Positions 33,780-41,676 of a DNA stretch of 64,000 bases are shown piece by piece. The first letter of the stretch is position 1. Every line of letters starts with the position of its first letter. Position numbers and translations under genes: made by a program. Origin of the DNA: DASSJT01 sp963715025 (GTDB taxonomy: Bacteria; Actinomycetota; Actinomycetes; Actinomycetales; Dermatophilaceae); the NCBI GenBank assembly GCA_963715025.1, contig CAVQQQ010000009.1, positions 372,001 through 436,000 on the forward strand, read 5' to 3'. The notes beneath the pieces are model-generated. The model saw nothing but the letters and a program-made list of their open reading frames with translations, was not told the origin of the DNA and ran no database searches.

Positions 33780-34615
33780 CGGATGATTCCCGTCGCCGAC
33801 TCCTCCGACACCTCGTCGAGGTGGAGCCGCGCGAAGGCAAGCGCCTCTGCGAGATCGATCTCGCGCTGTTCCGGGGTGAGCTTCCGGGTGCCCACCTCCA
33901 CCACCACCGACCGGGTGAACCCCTTGGCCACGAGGCTCTCCAGGAGTCGGCCACAGGGCTGCACTCCGCGCCCAGGCACGAGGTGCTCGTCCTTGAACGA
34001 GCCCGACCCGTCGGCGAGGTGGACATGCGCCAGGCGGTCGCCGAGGGCATGGGCCATGGTGATGACGTCGGAACCCGCTGTGGCGGCATGCGAGAGGTCG
34101 AGGGTGACGCTGTCGTAGGGTTGCTCGACCGGGTCCCAGTGCGGGAGGTATGCCTGCACCTCCCTGGCGCGGGCCCGCCAAGGGAACATGTTCTCGACGG
34201 CCAGGCGAACCCCGAAGTCGTTCTCCCGCAAGGCAACCCCATCGATGAACGACTTCGCATACTCCTTCTGCCAGCGGAACGGTGGGTGGAGCACCACGGT
34301 CTCGGCACCCACCTCGAGGGCCAGCTCGATGGACTTGTCGACCTTCATCCAGGGATCAGGCCCCCACACCCGCTGGGTGAGCAGCAGCGTCGGCGCGTGG
34401 ACGGACACGATCGGCAGGCCGTGGTGCTCCGACAGGGCGCACAGGGCTCCGGCCTCCTGCGACACCGGGTCGGTCCACACCATGACCTCGATCGCGTCGT
34501 AGCCCAGACGCGAGGCCATGGCGAAGGCACCAGCAGCGGACTCGGGGTAGACCGAGGCGGTCGAGAGCCCGACCACGGCCCCCGAGGGCCGGGTCCCAGA
34601 ACCGCTGGTCGACAT
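33776..34615 (-). CDS. Sugar phosphate isomerase/epimerase (AP endonuclease 2-like barrel)
   Basis: A 279-residue TIM-barrel of the xylose isomerase-like family. GLSTASVYPESAAGAFAMA, EVMVWTDPVSQEAGAL, IVSVHAPTLLL, LAVENMFPWRARAREV and the late HVHLADGSGSFKDEHLVPGRG hold the typical metal-ligand Glu, His and Asp positions. The reaction is unknown. TAGTCT seven bases before ATG 34615 predicts a leaderless message. It is coupled to tetR and lies beside ppx, a common actinobacterial arrangement. Confidence 0.9.
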   Translation of the reverse strand: MSTSGSGTRPSGAVVGLSTASVYPESAAGAFAMASRLGYDAIEVMVWTDPVSQEAGALCALSEHHGLPIVSVHAPTLLLTQRVWGPDPWMKVDKSIELALEVGAETVVLHPPFRWQKEYAKSFIDGVALRENDFGVRLAVENMFPWRARAREVQAYLPHWDPVEQPYDSVTLDLSHAATAGSDVITMAHALGDRLAHVHLADGSGSFKDEHLVPGRGVQPCGRLLESLVAKGFTRSVVVEVGTRKLTPEQREIDLAEALAFARLHLDEVSEESATGIIR

Positions 34616-34622
34616 GGGCCTC

Positions 34623-34628
34623 AGACTA
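34623..34628 (-). promoter_or_regulatory. -10 element of the sugar isomerase gene (leaderless)
   Basis: TAGTCT on the minus strand with 7 bases to ATG 34615. Confidence 0.5.
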
Positions 34629-34655
34629 GGACAGGGGTCGGTTTCACGGATCGCG

Positions 34656-35582
34656 TCAGCCCATCGTGTCGAGGCGCCGCAGGATCACGCCCTCGCGCAG
34701 GGCCCATGGGCAGATCTCCAGCCGGTCCAGCCCCAGCAGGTCCATGCTGCCCTCCACCACGATGGCGCCGGCCAACAGCTGCCGCGCCCGGGACGGGGAG
34801 ACGCCCGGCAGCTGGGCCCGCTCGCTGGACGGCATCGTCGCCAGCCGCTGGACCACCTCGGCGAGCGCATCGCGCTCGAGGACGCGGACGGCATACGGTC
34901 CCTCGCTGCTGGGCGCGGCTCCCGTGATCCGCGCCAGCGAGCGGATCGTCTTGGAAGTGCCGACGGCACGGTCGGCTGCCCCGGCCTTGGCCAGCGGGCG
35001 CACGGATGCGGCGATCTCGGCGCGCACCATGCGGCGCGTCTCGCGGATCTGCTCCTCGTCGGGCGGGTCGCCGCGCAGGTGGTCGCGGGTGAGGCGCCCG
35101 GCGCCGAGCGGCAGGCTCACCGCCGCGTCGGGCTCCTCGTCGAGCCCCACCGCGAGCTCGAGGGATCCGCCCCCGATGTCGACGACGAGCAGGGTGCCCG
35201 AGGACCACCCGAACCAGCGGCGAGCCGCGAGGAACGTCAGCCGGGCCTCGTCGGCGCCGGAGAGCACCCGCAGAGCCACCCCGGTCTGCTCCTGCACGGC
35301 GTCGAGCACGTCCTCGCCGTTGGGAGCCTCCCGGATGGCGCTCGTGGCAAAGGGCAGCAGCTCTTGGACGCCCTGGTCCTCGGCCACCGTCAGGCACTCC
35401 CGGACGAACTCGACCAGCCGGTCGCGGCCACTGTCGTGAATCGCGCCGTCCTCGCCCACGTGCTCCGAGAGCCGCAGCTCGATCTTGTGGGAGCTGGCCG
35501 GCAGGGGCTGGGCGCCGACATGGGCGTCGACGACGAGCAGGTGCACCGTGTTGGATCCCACGTCGATGACGCCAAGCCGCAT
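34656..35582 (-). CDS. Ppx/GppA-type phosphatase
   Basis: A 308-residue ASKHA-fold exopolyphosphatase or guanosine pentaphosphatase. The phosphate-1 loop is VIDVGSNTVHLLVVD, SAIREAPNGEDVL and LVVDIGGGSLELAVG follow, with the catalytic Glu in the SAIRE segment. It is short, of the two-domain type that lacks the HD domain of E. coli PPX. It degrades polyP or pppGpp, or senses them. TAGGGT six bases before ATG 35582 predicts a leaderless transcript; the next gene is divergent with only 36 bases between starts. Confidence 0.93.
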   Translation of the reverse strand: MRLGVIDVGSNTVHLLVVDAHVGAQPLPASSHKIELRLSEHVGEDGAIHDSGRDRLVEFVRECLTVAEDQGVQELLPFATSAIREAPNGEDVLDAVQEQTGVALRVLSGADEARLTFLAARRWFGWSSGTLLVVDIGGGSLELAVGLDEEPDAAVSLPLGAGRLTRDHLRGDPPDEEQIRETRRMVRAEIAASVRPLAKAGAADRAVGTSKTIRSLARITGAAPSSEGPYAVRVLERDALAEVVQRLATMPSSERAQLPGVSPSRARQLLAGAIVVEGSMDLLGLDRLEICPWALREGVILRRLDTMG

Positions 35583-35588
35583 GGCGCG

Positions 35589-35594
35589 ACCCTA
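35589..35594 (-). promoter_or_regulatory. -10 element of the Ppx/GppA gene (leaderless)
   Basis: TAGGGT on the minus strand, 6 bases before ATG 35582. It lies 11 bases from the opposing TAGGGT at 35606. Confidence 0.55.
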
Positions 35595-35605
35595 TCGGGC
35601 GCGCC

Positions 35606-35611
35606 TAGGGT
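35606..35611 (+). promoter_or_regulatory. -10 element of the Cys-rich protein gene (leaderless)
   Basis: TAGGGT with 7 bases to GTG 35619, back to back with the ppx promoter. Confidence 0.55.
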
Positions 35612-35618
35612 TGAGCGC

Positions 35619-36455
35619 GTGTCCGAAGCCCCGCTCGACATCCCGCGCACCTGGGTCGAGTTCACCGACCCGGCCAACCCCGGGCAGCGGTTCCGCTGCG
35701 ACCTCACCTGGCTCACGTCGAACTGGACCTGCATCTTCGGCAACGGCTGCCGCGGCATCTACGCCGACCGCCCCGACGACGGGTGCTGCACCCTGGGGGC
35801 CCACTTCACCGACAAGGACGATCTCAAGCGAGTCAAGGCCGCCGCCAAGCAGCTTGGCGAAGACGAGTGGCAGCACCACCCCGGCAGCGCGAGGACCTCG
35901 GCGTGGACCGAGCAGGAGGATGGCGCAACGAAGACCCGGGTCGTCGACGGGGCATGCATCTTCCTCAACCGCCCCGGCTTCCCGGCCGGAGCGGGATGCG
36001 CACTGCACCAGCACGCGATCCTCACCGGAGAGTCGCCGCATGCGCTGAAGCCCGACGTCTGCTGGCAGCTGCCGATCCGCCGCACGTACCGGACCGTGAA
36101 TCGCGCCGACGACACGAGCTACCTGGAGATCTCGATCGGCGAGTACGACCGGCGCGGCTGGGGTCCGGGAGGTCACGACCTCGACTGGTACTGCTCCTCC
36201 AACCCAGAGGCCCACGTGGGCCGGGAGCCGGTCTACCGCAGCTGCCACGCCGAACTGACGGAGCTGATGGGAGAGCAGGGGTATGCCGAGCTCGTCCTGC
36301 GCTGCGAGGCGCACCTCGCGACGGTGAAGGCGGCGCGAGCCACCTACGGCTCGCGGCGGCTGCTGCCCCTGCTCGTGCACCCGGCGACACTGGAAGCCGG
36401 TGGACCCGGGCGCCCGGCGGCCGCACGCGGGTCCGGCTCCCGCTCCAGCGCGTGA
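35619..36455 (+). CDS. Cysteine-rich, probable metal-cluster protein (function unknown)
   Basis: A 278-residue cytoplasmic protein with about a dozen cysteines and no signal peptide. The first group is CIFGNGC then DDGCC near residues 47-68; further cysteines occur in GACIFLNR, AGCALHQHA, PDVCWQLP, DWYCSSNP, SCHAEL and LRCEAHL. The CxxxxxC-CC and CALH arrangement recalls DUF3109 and YkgJ-type zinc or iron-sulfur cluster proteins. I cannot assign a function. GTG 35619 is set by a leaderless -10 box; the upstream open frame is antisense to ppx. Its stop overlaps the methyltransferase start (GTGA). Confidence 0.8.
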   Translation: MSEAPLDIPRTWVEFTDPANPGQRFRCDLTWLTSNWTCIFGNGCRGIYADRPDDGCCTLGAHFTDKDDLKRVKAAAKQLGEDEWQHHPGSARTSAWTEQEDGATKTRVVDGACIFLNRPGFPAGAGCALHQHAILTGESPHALKPDVCWQLPIRRTYRTVNRADDTSYLEISIGEYDRRGWGPGGHDLDWYCSSNPEAHVGREPVYRSCHAELTELMGEQGYAELVLRCEAHLATVKAARATYGSRRLLPLLVHPATLEAGGPGRPAAARGSGSRSSA

Positions 36456-37144
36456 GCGGCGTCCACCGCAGCCCGAACATCTGGGACAGCCCGGAGGTCT
36501 ACGAGGTCGAGAACCTCGGCATCGACCGCGCCGGTGTGATCGAGGCAACGATGGCCCGCATCCACCCTCTCGAGGGGGCGCGGCTCCTCGACATCGGCTG
36601 CGGCACTGGCTTCCACCTGCCCCACTTTGCCTCGCTCGGAGCCACGGTCGTGGGAGTCGAGCCCCATCGTCCGTTAGCGGCTCGGGCGCGAAACCGCCTG
36701 CGGGACATGGGAATCAGGTGTGCGGCCGTCGCCGTGGGCAGCGCGGAGACGTTGCCCCTTGCCGACCGCTCCGTCGACGTCACGCACGCCCGCTGGGCAT
36801 ACTTCCTCGGCCCGGGTTCAGAGCCCGGACTCGCGGAACTGGACCGGGTCATGAGACCCGGCGGCACGGCATACGTCATCGACAACGACGCCACCCGCTC
36901 GACCTTCGGCGCGTGGTTCCGAGACGCCTACCCCACGTACGATCCGGTTGCGGTGCAGCGCTTCTGGCAGCGGCGGGGGTGGCAGCGAGAGCCGCTCGTG
37001 ATCCGGTGGGACTTCGACACGCGCACGGATTTCGAGGCGGTGGTGGGCATCGAGTTCCCGAAGACCGCCGCCGACCGGATCCTGGCCGAGCACGCGGGCA
37101 CCGGGGTGGACTACGCGGTCAACCTCTGGTGGCGACGCTTCTGA
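36452..37144 (+). CDS. Class I SAM-dependent methyltransferase
   Basis: A 230-residue Rossmann-fold methyltransferase. Motif I is RLLDIGCGTGFHLPHF, with the acidic post-I residue in VVGVEPH; motif III-IV follows as TLPLADRSVDVTHARWAYF and AELDRVMRPGGTAYVID. The substrate is unknown. It overlaps the Cys-rich gene by four bases and so is very likely its functional partner, perhaps modifying that protein or acting in the same pathway. GTG 36452 is the only start consistent with the coupling. Confidence 0.9.
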   Translation: MSGVHRSPNIWDSPEVYEVENLGIDRAGVIEATMARIHPLEGARLLDIGCGTGFHLPHFASLGATVVGVEPHRPLAARARNRLRDMGIRCAAVAVGSAETLPLADRSVDVTHARWAYFLGPGSEPGLAELDRVMRPGGTAYVIDNDATRSTFGAWFRDAYPTYDPVAVQRFWQRRGWQREPLVIRWDFDTRTDFEAVVGIEFPKTAADRILAEHAGTGVDYAVNLWWRRF

Positions 37145-37160
37145 TGCGGTGTGATGGGCT

Positions 37161-37640
37161 ATGGGCTATGACATCCAGATCAGTCGGGAGAGCGGGCGCC
37201 ACGTGGCCGTGAGCTCTTTCGAAGCCCCGCCGGATCAGGTGGGGGAGCACCAGGCAGCCGCCTTCGGTGCGGTCGCGGCGTACCTGGCCAGGGCCGGGGT
37301 CGACATCACCGGTCCCGCGGTGTCCCGGTACGAGCCGGCGGGCGACAACGGCTTCCGGGTCTCATCCGGGTTCGTCGTCGCGGGCGACTTCCCCGCTGGG
37401 GACGGTGTCGAGCACCTCCGCCTCCCCGAGTGCGAGGTGGGCACGACCGTCCACGTCGGGCCCTATGAGAGGCTCGGCGACGCCTACGAGGCGCTGCGAC
37501 GCGGCGTGCAGGAGGCCGGCCGCGAGATCGACGAGTCCGGGCCCATGTGGGAGGAGTACCTCACTGGTCCGGAGACACCTCCGGACCAGATGCGGACAGT
37601 GGTCACCTGGCCGCTCACGCCGGCCGCTGCCCCCGCCTGA
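37161..37640 (+). CDS. GyrI-like / AraC effector-binding domain protein
   Basis: A 159-residue single-domain protein. ESGRHVAVSSFEAP at the start, then CEVGTTVHVGPYERLGDAYEALRRGVQEAGREIDESGPMWEEY in the second repeat fits the SHS2-type GyrI/BmrR C-terminal small-molecule-binding fold. No DNA-binding domain is attached. The start region is repetitive (ATGGGCTATGGGCTATG), so an alternative ATG seven bases on is out of frame and ATG 37161 is used. Role unknown. Confidence 0.8.
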   Translation: MGYDIQISRESGRHVAVSSFEAPPDQVGEHQAAAFGAVAAYLARAGVDITGPAVSRYEPAGDNGFRVSSGFVVAGDFPAGDGVEHLRLPECEVGTTVHVGPYERLGDAYEALRRGVQEAGREIDESGPMWEEYLTGPETPPDQMRTVVTWPLTPAAAPA

Positions 37641-37748
37641 CGCCCGAGCGCCCCACCGGTATGCCGGCCTGTCGCCTTCGTCCAAGACCGTGCCTCCGTG
37701 TGCGGCCACCCTGAGGGGGTAACGAGGTGATGACAGAGGAGGATCCTG
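37641..37748. other. Intergenic with a GTATGCCG octamer
   Basis: A 108-base gap. It holds one octamer copy (37659-37666) and a strong GGAGG box for the next gene. No promoter was resolved. Confidence 0.4.
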
Positions 37749-38183
37749 ATGACGGCAATGAAGGGACACGTCGCCACGGCCGAGGTGGACGTCCAGGCGT
37801 CCGCTGAGCGCGTCTGGCAGGCGATGACCGATCCGCGCCTGATCGCGGAGTACATGTTCGGCTCGCAGGTCGACACCGACTGGCAGGTGGGCAGCCCCAT
37901 TGCCTGGCGGGGCGAGTACGACGGGAAGTCGTTCGAGGACCACGGAACGGTGGTGGTTTTCGAGCCTCGGCAGGTACTGGAGGTCACCCACTTCAGCCCG
38001 CTGACGGGACAGGAGGATCGGCCCGAGAACTACCACCGGGTCCGCTATGAGGTCGCGGAGGCCGACGGCAGCACCCATGTAGGGCTTGAGCAGGACAACA
38101 ACGGCAGCGCTGAGGAGGCCGAGCACTCGGCCGCAAACTGGCAGATGATGCTCGACGGCCTCAAGCGCGTTGCGGAGCGCTAG
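37749..38183 (+). CDS. SRPBCC (AHSA1-like) domain protein
   Basis: A 144-residue START/Bet v1-fold protein. VQASAERVWQAMTDPRLIAEYMFG, SPIAWRGEYDGKSFEDHGTVV and the closing helix SAANWQMMLDGLKRVAER are family marks. Members bind hydrophobic ligands or act as co-chaperone-like proteins; the ligand is not known. ATG 37749 has GGAGG upstream. It ends in TAG, the first of a set of regularly spaced CTAG tetramers. Confidence 0.9.
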   Translation: MTAMKGHVATAEVDVQASAERVWQAMTDPRLIAEYMFGSQVDTDWQVGSPIAWRGEYDGKSFEDHGTVVVFEPRQVLEVTHFSPLTGQEDRPENYHRVRYEVAEADGSTHVGLEQDNNGSAEEAEHSAANWQMMLDGLKRVAER

Positions 38184-38265
38184 CTCCCCAGCTCTGCCTT
38201 CCCAGCCCTAGCTCCAGCCCTAGCTCCGCGGCCCTAGGGCCGCGGCCCTAGCTCCGCGGCCCTAG
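38180..38265. repeat. CTAG-containing 14-bp tandem repeat between converging genes
   Basis: Six CTAG tetramers (38180, 38208, 38220, 38234, 38248, 38262); the last four are exactly 14 bases apart in repeats of the form CCCTAGSKCCGCGG. The first and last CTAG hold the stop codons of the two converging genes. Confidence 0.85.
38226..38245. terminator. 20-bp perfect palindrome inside the CTAG repeat
   Basis: CCGCGGCCCTAGGGCCGCGG. It can form hairpins on both strands and may end both converging messages. Confidence 0.6.
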
Positions 38266-39245
38266 GTCCTCGGATGGCTCCGGTAGTAGTCGCGCCAGAC
38301 CAGCCGGTGCACGGGCACCCACCTGGGGATGGAGCGCAGGCCAGGGATGAACGGCAGGAAGACCAGACCCAGGGTGAGGAGCATCATCAGCCCCCACACG
38401 AGGGCGTCGGCGTTGTCCGACGTGGAGAACGGTGGGACCTGGTACCAGAACGTGTACAGCCACATCCACGGCTGCCCGGGGTACGCCCCGGTCTCGTTCA
38501 TCATTCCCCACTGGTCGCCGCCGAGCTGCTGGGCGCGAGCCTGGTCCTCCAGGTATGCGCCGTCCGACAGCAGGAGCAGGGCGCGGGTCGGGTCGCCGCC
38601 GTAGAAGTTGCCCGAGGACGTGAGCGCGCCCTCCAGACCGCCGGAGCCGGCGACGGTCAGGAACCCGGCTGCGAGCGCCGGCACGGGGCCATAGTCGCCA
38701 GCTGCCACCTTGGCGGGGTCGCCGTCCGGTGCCTTGCCGAGGGCGTCGCCGTATGCCGTCGCCCACGCGGTCCGCTTGGCGGGGTCGGCGGCGTTCCAGA
38801 TCGCCAGAGCCGTGGTGACCCGCGCGTCACCGCTCACGCCTGCGAGGGGCTGGAGCACGAGGTCGGCCGAGTCGACCGGGATCCGCACCCCGCCCCATTT
38901 CTGCAGCGGGACGCCGAGCAGGGTCTGGCCTTCTCCGTTGGAGTTGTAAGGCGGCCCGTATGTCGCGCTGGCGCTGGTCCCGGCAAGCTCGGCCGTCGCC
39001 GTCGCGACGACGTCGGCCGGGGCCGCCTTGGCCCAGGCGCTCATCGTGATGGCATTCTCGTCCGGCGAGGAGAAGGCGGCCGCAAGGCCGAGGGACAGCA
39101 CCGTCACCACGACGAGCGCAATGACGAACTCCTTGACGAGGTCATAGCGGCGAGTGCTGAACGTGTGGGCGTCGGGCACGAGGTGTGCCTCACGGGGGGC
39201 TTTCGGCTCGTGCGCTCCGCGCGGCCGGTGCGTCGCGGTCGACAT
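38262..39245 (-). CDS. Membrane-anchored subunit linked to cytochrome b (function unknown)
   Basis: A 327-residue protein with one transmembrane helix near residues 40-60 (FVIALVVVTVLSLGLAAAF), a large extracytoplasmic domain of about 210 residues without cysteines, and a second helix near 280-300 (LVWGLMMLLTLGLVFLPF) ending in a basic cytoplasmic tail. No heme-c or Rieske motif is present. It follows the diheme cytochrome b gene and is presumably its structural partner. ATG 39245 has a GGAAGG box; a GTG three codons earlier overlaps the cytochrome stop. I know no function for it. Confidence 0.8.
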   Translation of the reverse strand: MSTATHRPRGAHEPKAPREAHLVPDAHTFSTRRYDLVKEFVIALVVVTVLSLGLAAAFSSPDENAITMSAWAKAAPADVVATATAELAGTSASATYGPPYNSNGEGQTLLGVPLQKWGGVRIPVDSADLVLQPLAGVSGDARVTTALAIWNAADPAKRTAWATAYGDALGKAPDGDPAKVAAGDYGPVPALAAGFLTVAGSGGLEGALTSSGNFYGGDPTRALLLLSDGAYLEDQARAQQLGGDQWGMMNETGAYPGQPWMWLYTFWYQVPPFSTSDNADALVWGLMMLLTLGLVFLPFIPGLRSIPRWVPVHRLVWRDYYRSHPRT

Positions 39246-39246
39246 C

Positions 39247-39894
39247 TCACTCACCTTCCACAGCGTCGATGGGAGGGACGACGCCGTGCCGCCGGACCAG
39301 CACGATGTGGATCGCGGCGATCAGGCCCACGGCCACGGGGAGCAGCACCACGTGCCAGAGCAGCATCTGTCCCGGGTTGAGGGTGTTGAACCAGGCGCCG
39401 ATGCCGACGGCGTTGAGTCCGTCCTTCGCCTGCGTGCTGATCCACTGCGAGTCGAAGTTGCTCTGCGACAGGTAGCCGGTGAAGGCGGTGGCGATGGAGG
39501 CCAGGAAGGCCACAACGCCGATAATCCAGGTCATCGTCCGACGGCCGCGCCAGGCGGCCATCCAGAACGTCCCCCACAGGTGGATCACCATGAAGGCGAA
39601 GAACAGCTCGACGCTCCACAGATGCACCGAGTTGACGTAGCGACCGAGGCTCGAGACGTGCCACCAGCCGGATCCACCGATGGCCAGGACGCCGCCCGAG
39701 GCAACCACGACCAGGAGTGCTGCGATCGTCAGGACGCCGAAGACGTAGATCCACGAGGCCACGTATGCCGGTTGGCGGTCCGGGAGGGCCTGGCCCTCCG
39801 GGACGACACTCAGGATCCGGGTGCGCAGCCAGGTGGTCCAGGTGTCATGGCTGCCGAGGCTGGCGGCGTCGCCCGCGCCCCGCGTGGTGGTCAT
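39247..39894 (-). CDS. Diheme cytochrome b (b6-like, N-terminal cytochrome b domain)
   Basis: A 215-residue four-helix protein equivalent to the N-terminal half of cytochrome b or to cytochrome b6. Heme ligands are in helix B (His91 in NSVHLWS and His105 in VIHLWG, 13 residues between) and helix D (His181 in LLWHVVL and His196 in AAIHIVL, 14 residues between), giving two hemes across the membrane. It should exchange electrons with menaquinone. The start ATG 39894 overlaps the stop of the small gene upstream. No Rieske or cytochrome c gene is nearby. Confidence 0.88.
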   Translation of the reverse strand: MTTTRGAGDAASLGSHDTWTTWLRTRILSVVPEGQALPDRQPAYVASWIYVFGVLTIAALLVVVASGGVLAIGGSGWWHVSSLGRYVNSVHLWSVELFFAFMVIHLWGTFWMAAWRGRRTMTWIIGVVAFLASIATAFTGYLSQSNFDSQWISTQAKDGLNAVGIGAWFNTLNPGQMLLWHVVLLPVAVGLIAAIHIVLVRRHGVVPPIDAVEGE

Positions 39895-40091
39895 GACCCG
39901 CTCCACGGGTGGTCGCCCCTGCGGTCATGGGGCCTCGGGAAGGGAAGGACCAGGGCGAGCACGAACACGACCACCATCGCCACGATGACGATGAGGTTGG
40001 TGAGGCTGATCGAGATGACGCCCCAGTCGATGTAGCGTCCCGCGTCCGCTGGCAGTGCGGTCAGTGCAGGCAGTGCAGCAAGGCTTCTCAT
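39891..40091 (-). CDS. Small single-helix membrane protein of the cytochrome b cluster
   Basis: A 66-residue protein: a short N-terminal part (MRSLAALPALTALPADAGRY), one transmembrane helix (ISISLTNLIVIVAMVVVFVLALVLPF is its region, roughly residues 25-50) and a basic, His/Asp-containing tail (PRPHDRRGDHPW). ATG 40091 has AAAGGTGG upstream. The ATGA overlap with the cytochrome b gene makes it the first gene of a three-gene operon. It may be an accessory subunit of the complex; that role is inferred. Confidence 0.75.
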   Translation of the reverse strand: MRSLAALPALTALPADAGRYIDWGVISISLTNLIVIVAMVVVFVLALVLPFPRPHDRRGDHPWSGS

Positions 40092-40254
40092 GGGAACCAC
40101 CTTTTGTCGAAAGCGCTGTAGCGTGGCGCAGTTCCTCCCGTGGCTGCAGGGAGAATGCTGCCCCCGAGTCTCCGCGCCTGGCAAGGGACGATGGTCCCTA
40201 ACGGCTCGGCCGCGCCTTTCCCTCGTTGTCGGCGCGGGCTCGTAGGGTCGCGCC
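40092..40254. other. Divergent intergenic region, cytochrome b cluster / radA
   Basis: 163 bases between divergent starts. It contains the radA -10 box and a short hairpin (GGGAC-GATG-GTCCC near 40186-40199). The promoter of the cytochrome b cluster was not resolved. Confidence 0.4.
40243..40248 (+). promoter_or_regulatory. -10 element of radA (leaderless)
   Basis: TAGGGT with 6 bases to ATG 40255. Confidence 0.55.
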
Positions 40255-41634
40255 ATGGCCTCGAAGACCCGCTCCCCCGGCTACCGCTGCTCCGAGTGCG
40301 GGTGGAGCGCTGTGAAGTGGGTCGGACGCTGCGGCGAGTGCCAGTCCTGGGGCACCGTGTCGGAGGTGGGCGCAGTGTCCATCCGCACGGTGGCTGCCTC
40401 CCGCGTCGACCGCCCCGCCATCCCGATCGGCGACGTCGACGCGAGGCGCAGCGGGGCCCGCAGCACCGGCGTGAGCGAGTTCGACCGGGTCCTCGGCGGC
40501 GGTCTCGTGCCGGGCGCGGTGGTCCTGGTCGCAGGCGAGCCGGGCATCGGCAAGTCCACCCTGCTGCTCGACGTGGCGGCCAGGGCGGCTCGCGCGGGTG
40601 ACGGCGCAACGGTGCTCTACGTCAGCGGGGAGGAGTCGGCCGCGCAGGTGAGGCTGCGGGCAGAGCGGATCGAGGCGATGGCCAAGACCCTGTACCTCGC
40701 GTCCGAGACCGACCTCGCCACGGTGCTCGGCCAGGTTGAGGCAGTCAAGCCGCAGCTGCTGGTGATCGACTCCGTGCAGACCATCGCCAGCTCCGAGGTC
40801 GAGGGTGCGGCCGGCAACGTCGCCCAGGTGCGCGAGGTGGCCGCGTCCGTCATCAACGTGGCCAAGGCCCGGGGCATCGCGGTCCTGCTGGTGGGCCATG
40901 TCACGAAGGACGGCTCGATCGCCGGCCCGCGGGTGCTCGAGCACCTCGTCGACGTCGTCGTGCAGTTCGAGGGGGACCGACACTCGCGGCTTCGCCTCGT
41001 GCGCGCGGTGAAGAACCGCTATGGCCCCACCGACGAGGTCGGCTGCTTCGACCTGAGCGACGTCGGCATCGTCGGGCTCGCTGACCCGAGCGGCCTGTTC
41101 CTCTCGACCCGAGCGGTCGACGTGCCCGGCACCTGTGTGACCGTCACTGTGGAGGGTCGCCGCCCGCTCGTCGCGGAGGTCCAGGCGCTCGTTGCCAAGA
41201 CGACGATCCCCACCCCTCGGCGCGCCACGAGCGGCCTGGACGCCTCCCGGGTCGGCATGATCATCGCGGTCCTCGACCGTCGCGCCAGCGCGCCCATCGC
41301 GCACAGTGATGCCTTCGTCTCGACGGTCGGCGGCGTGCGGCTCACCGAGCCGGCCAGCGACCTGGCCGTGGCCCTGGCGATCGCCAGCGCGATCCTCGAC
41401 CGCCCGCTCCCCCACGGCACGCTCGCCCTCGGCGAGGTCGGCCTGGCCGGCGAGATCCGACCAGTCACCGCGGTGCCACGCCGGCTCGGCGAGGCCGCGC
41501 GCTTGGGCTTCCACACGGCATACGTGCCCAGCGGGGTCCTGGGCAGCGGCCCCACCCCCGAGGCGATGCGGGTGGTCGAGGTGCCTGACCTCGCGACCGC
41601 CGTGCGCACGTCGCTCCTGGCTGCCGCCAGATAG
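40255..41634 (+). CDS. radA: DNA repair protein RadA
   Basis: A 459-residue branch-migration and recombination factor. The N-terminal zinc finger is YRCSECGWSAVKWVGRCGECQSW in layout (two CxxC pairs), then a RecA-like ATPase with Walker A GEPGIGKSTL and the RadA-specific motif KNRYGPTDEVG (usual form KNRFG). The C-terminal half is the Lon protease-like domain (GEVGLAGEIRPV) without a protease active site. It is followed by disA and mutY, the same order as in mycobacteria. Confidence 0.97.
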   Translation: MASKTRSPGYRCSECGWSAVKWVGRCGECQSWGTVSEVGAVSIRTVAASRVDRPAIPIGDVDARRSGARSTGVSEFDRVLGGGLVPGAVVLVAGEPGIGKSTLLLDVAARAARAGDGATVLYVSGEESAAQVRLRAERIEAMAKTLYLASETDLATVLGQVEAVKPQLLVIDSVQTIASSEVEGAAGNVAQVREVAASVINVAKARGIAVLLVGHVTKDGSIAGPRVLEHLVDVVVQFEGDRHSRLRLVRAVKNRYGPTDEVGCFDLSDVGIVGLADPSGLFLSTRAVDVPGTCVTVTVEGRRPLVAEVQALVAKTTIPTPRRATSGLDASRVGMIIAVLDRRASAPIAHSDAFVSTVGGVRLTEPASDLAVALAIASAILDRPLPHGTLALGEVGLAGEIRPVTAVPRRLGEAARLGFHTAYVPSGVLGSGPTPEAMRVVEVPDLATAVRTSLLAAAR

Positions 41635-41676
41635 ACTCTGCGCTCAGATGGTTGGGGAGCAACAGATGGAGACACG

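Noticed and set aside
34614..35618. Long N-terminal extension of the Cys-rich protein
   Set aside because: The extension is antisense to ppx, and a leaderless -10 box fits GTG 35619.
38208..38265. CRISPR-like regular repeats
   Set aside because: The period is only 14 bases with no spacers, and no cas genes are nearby.
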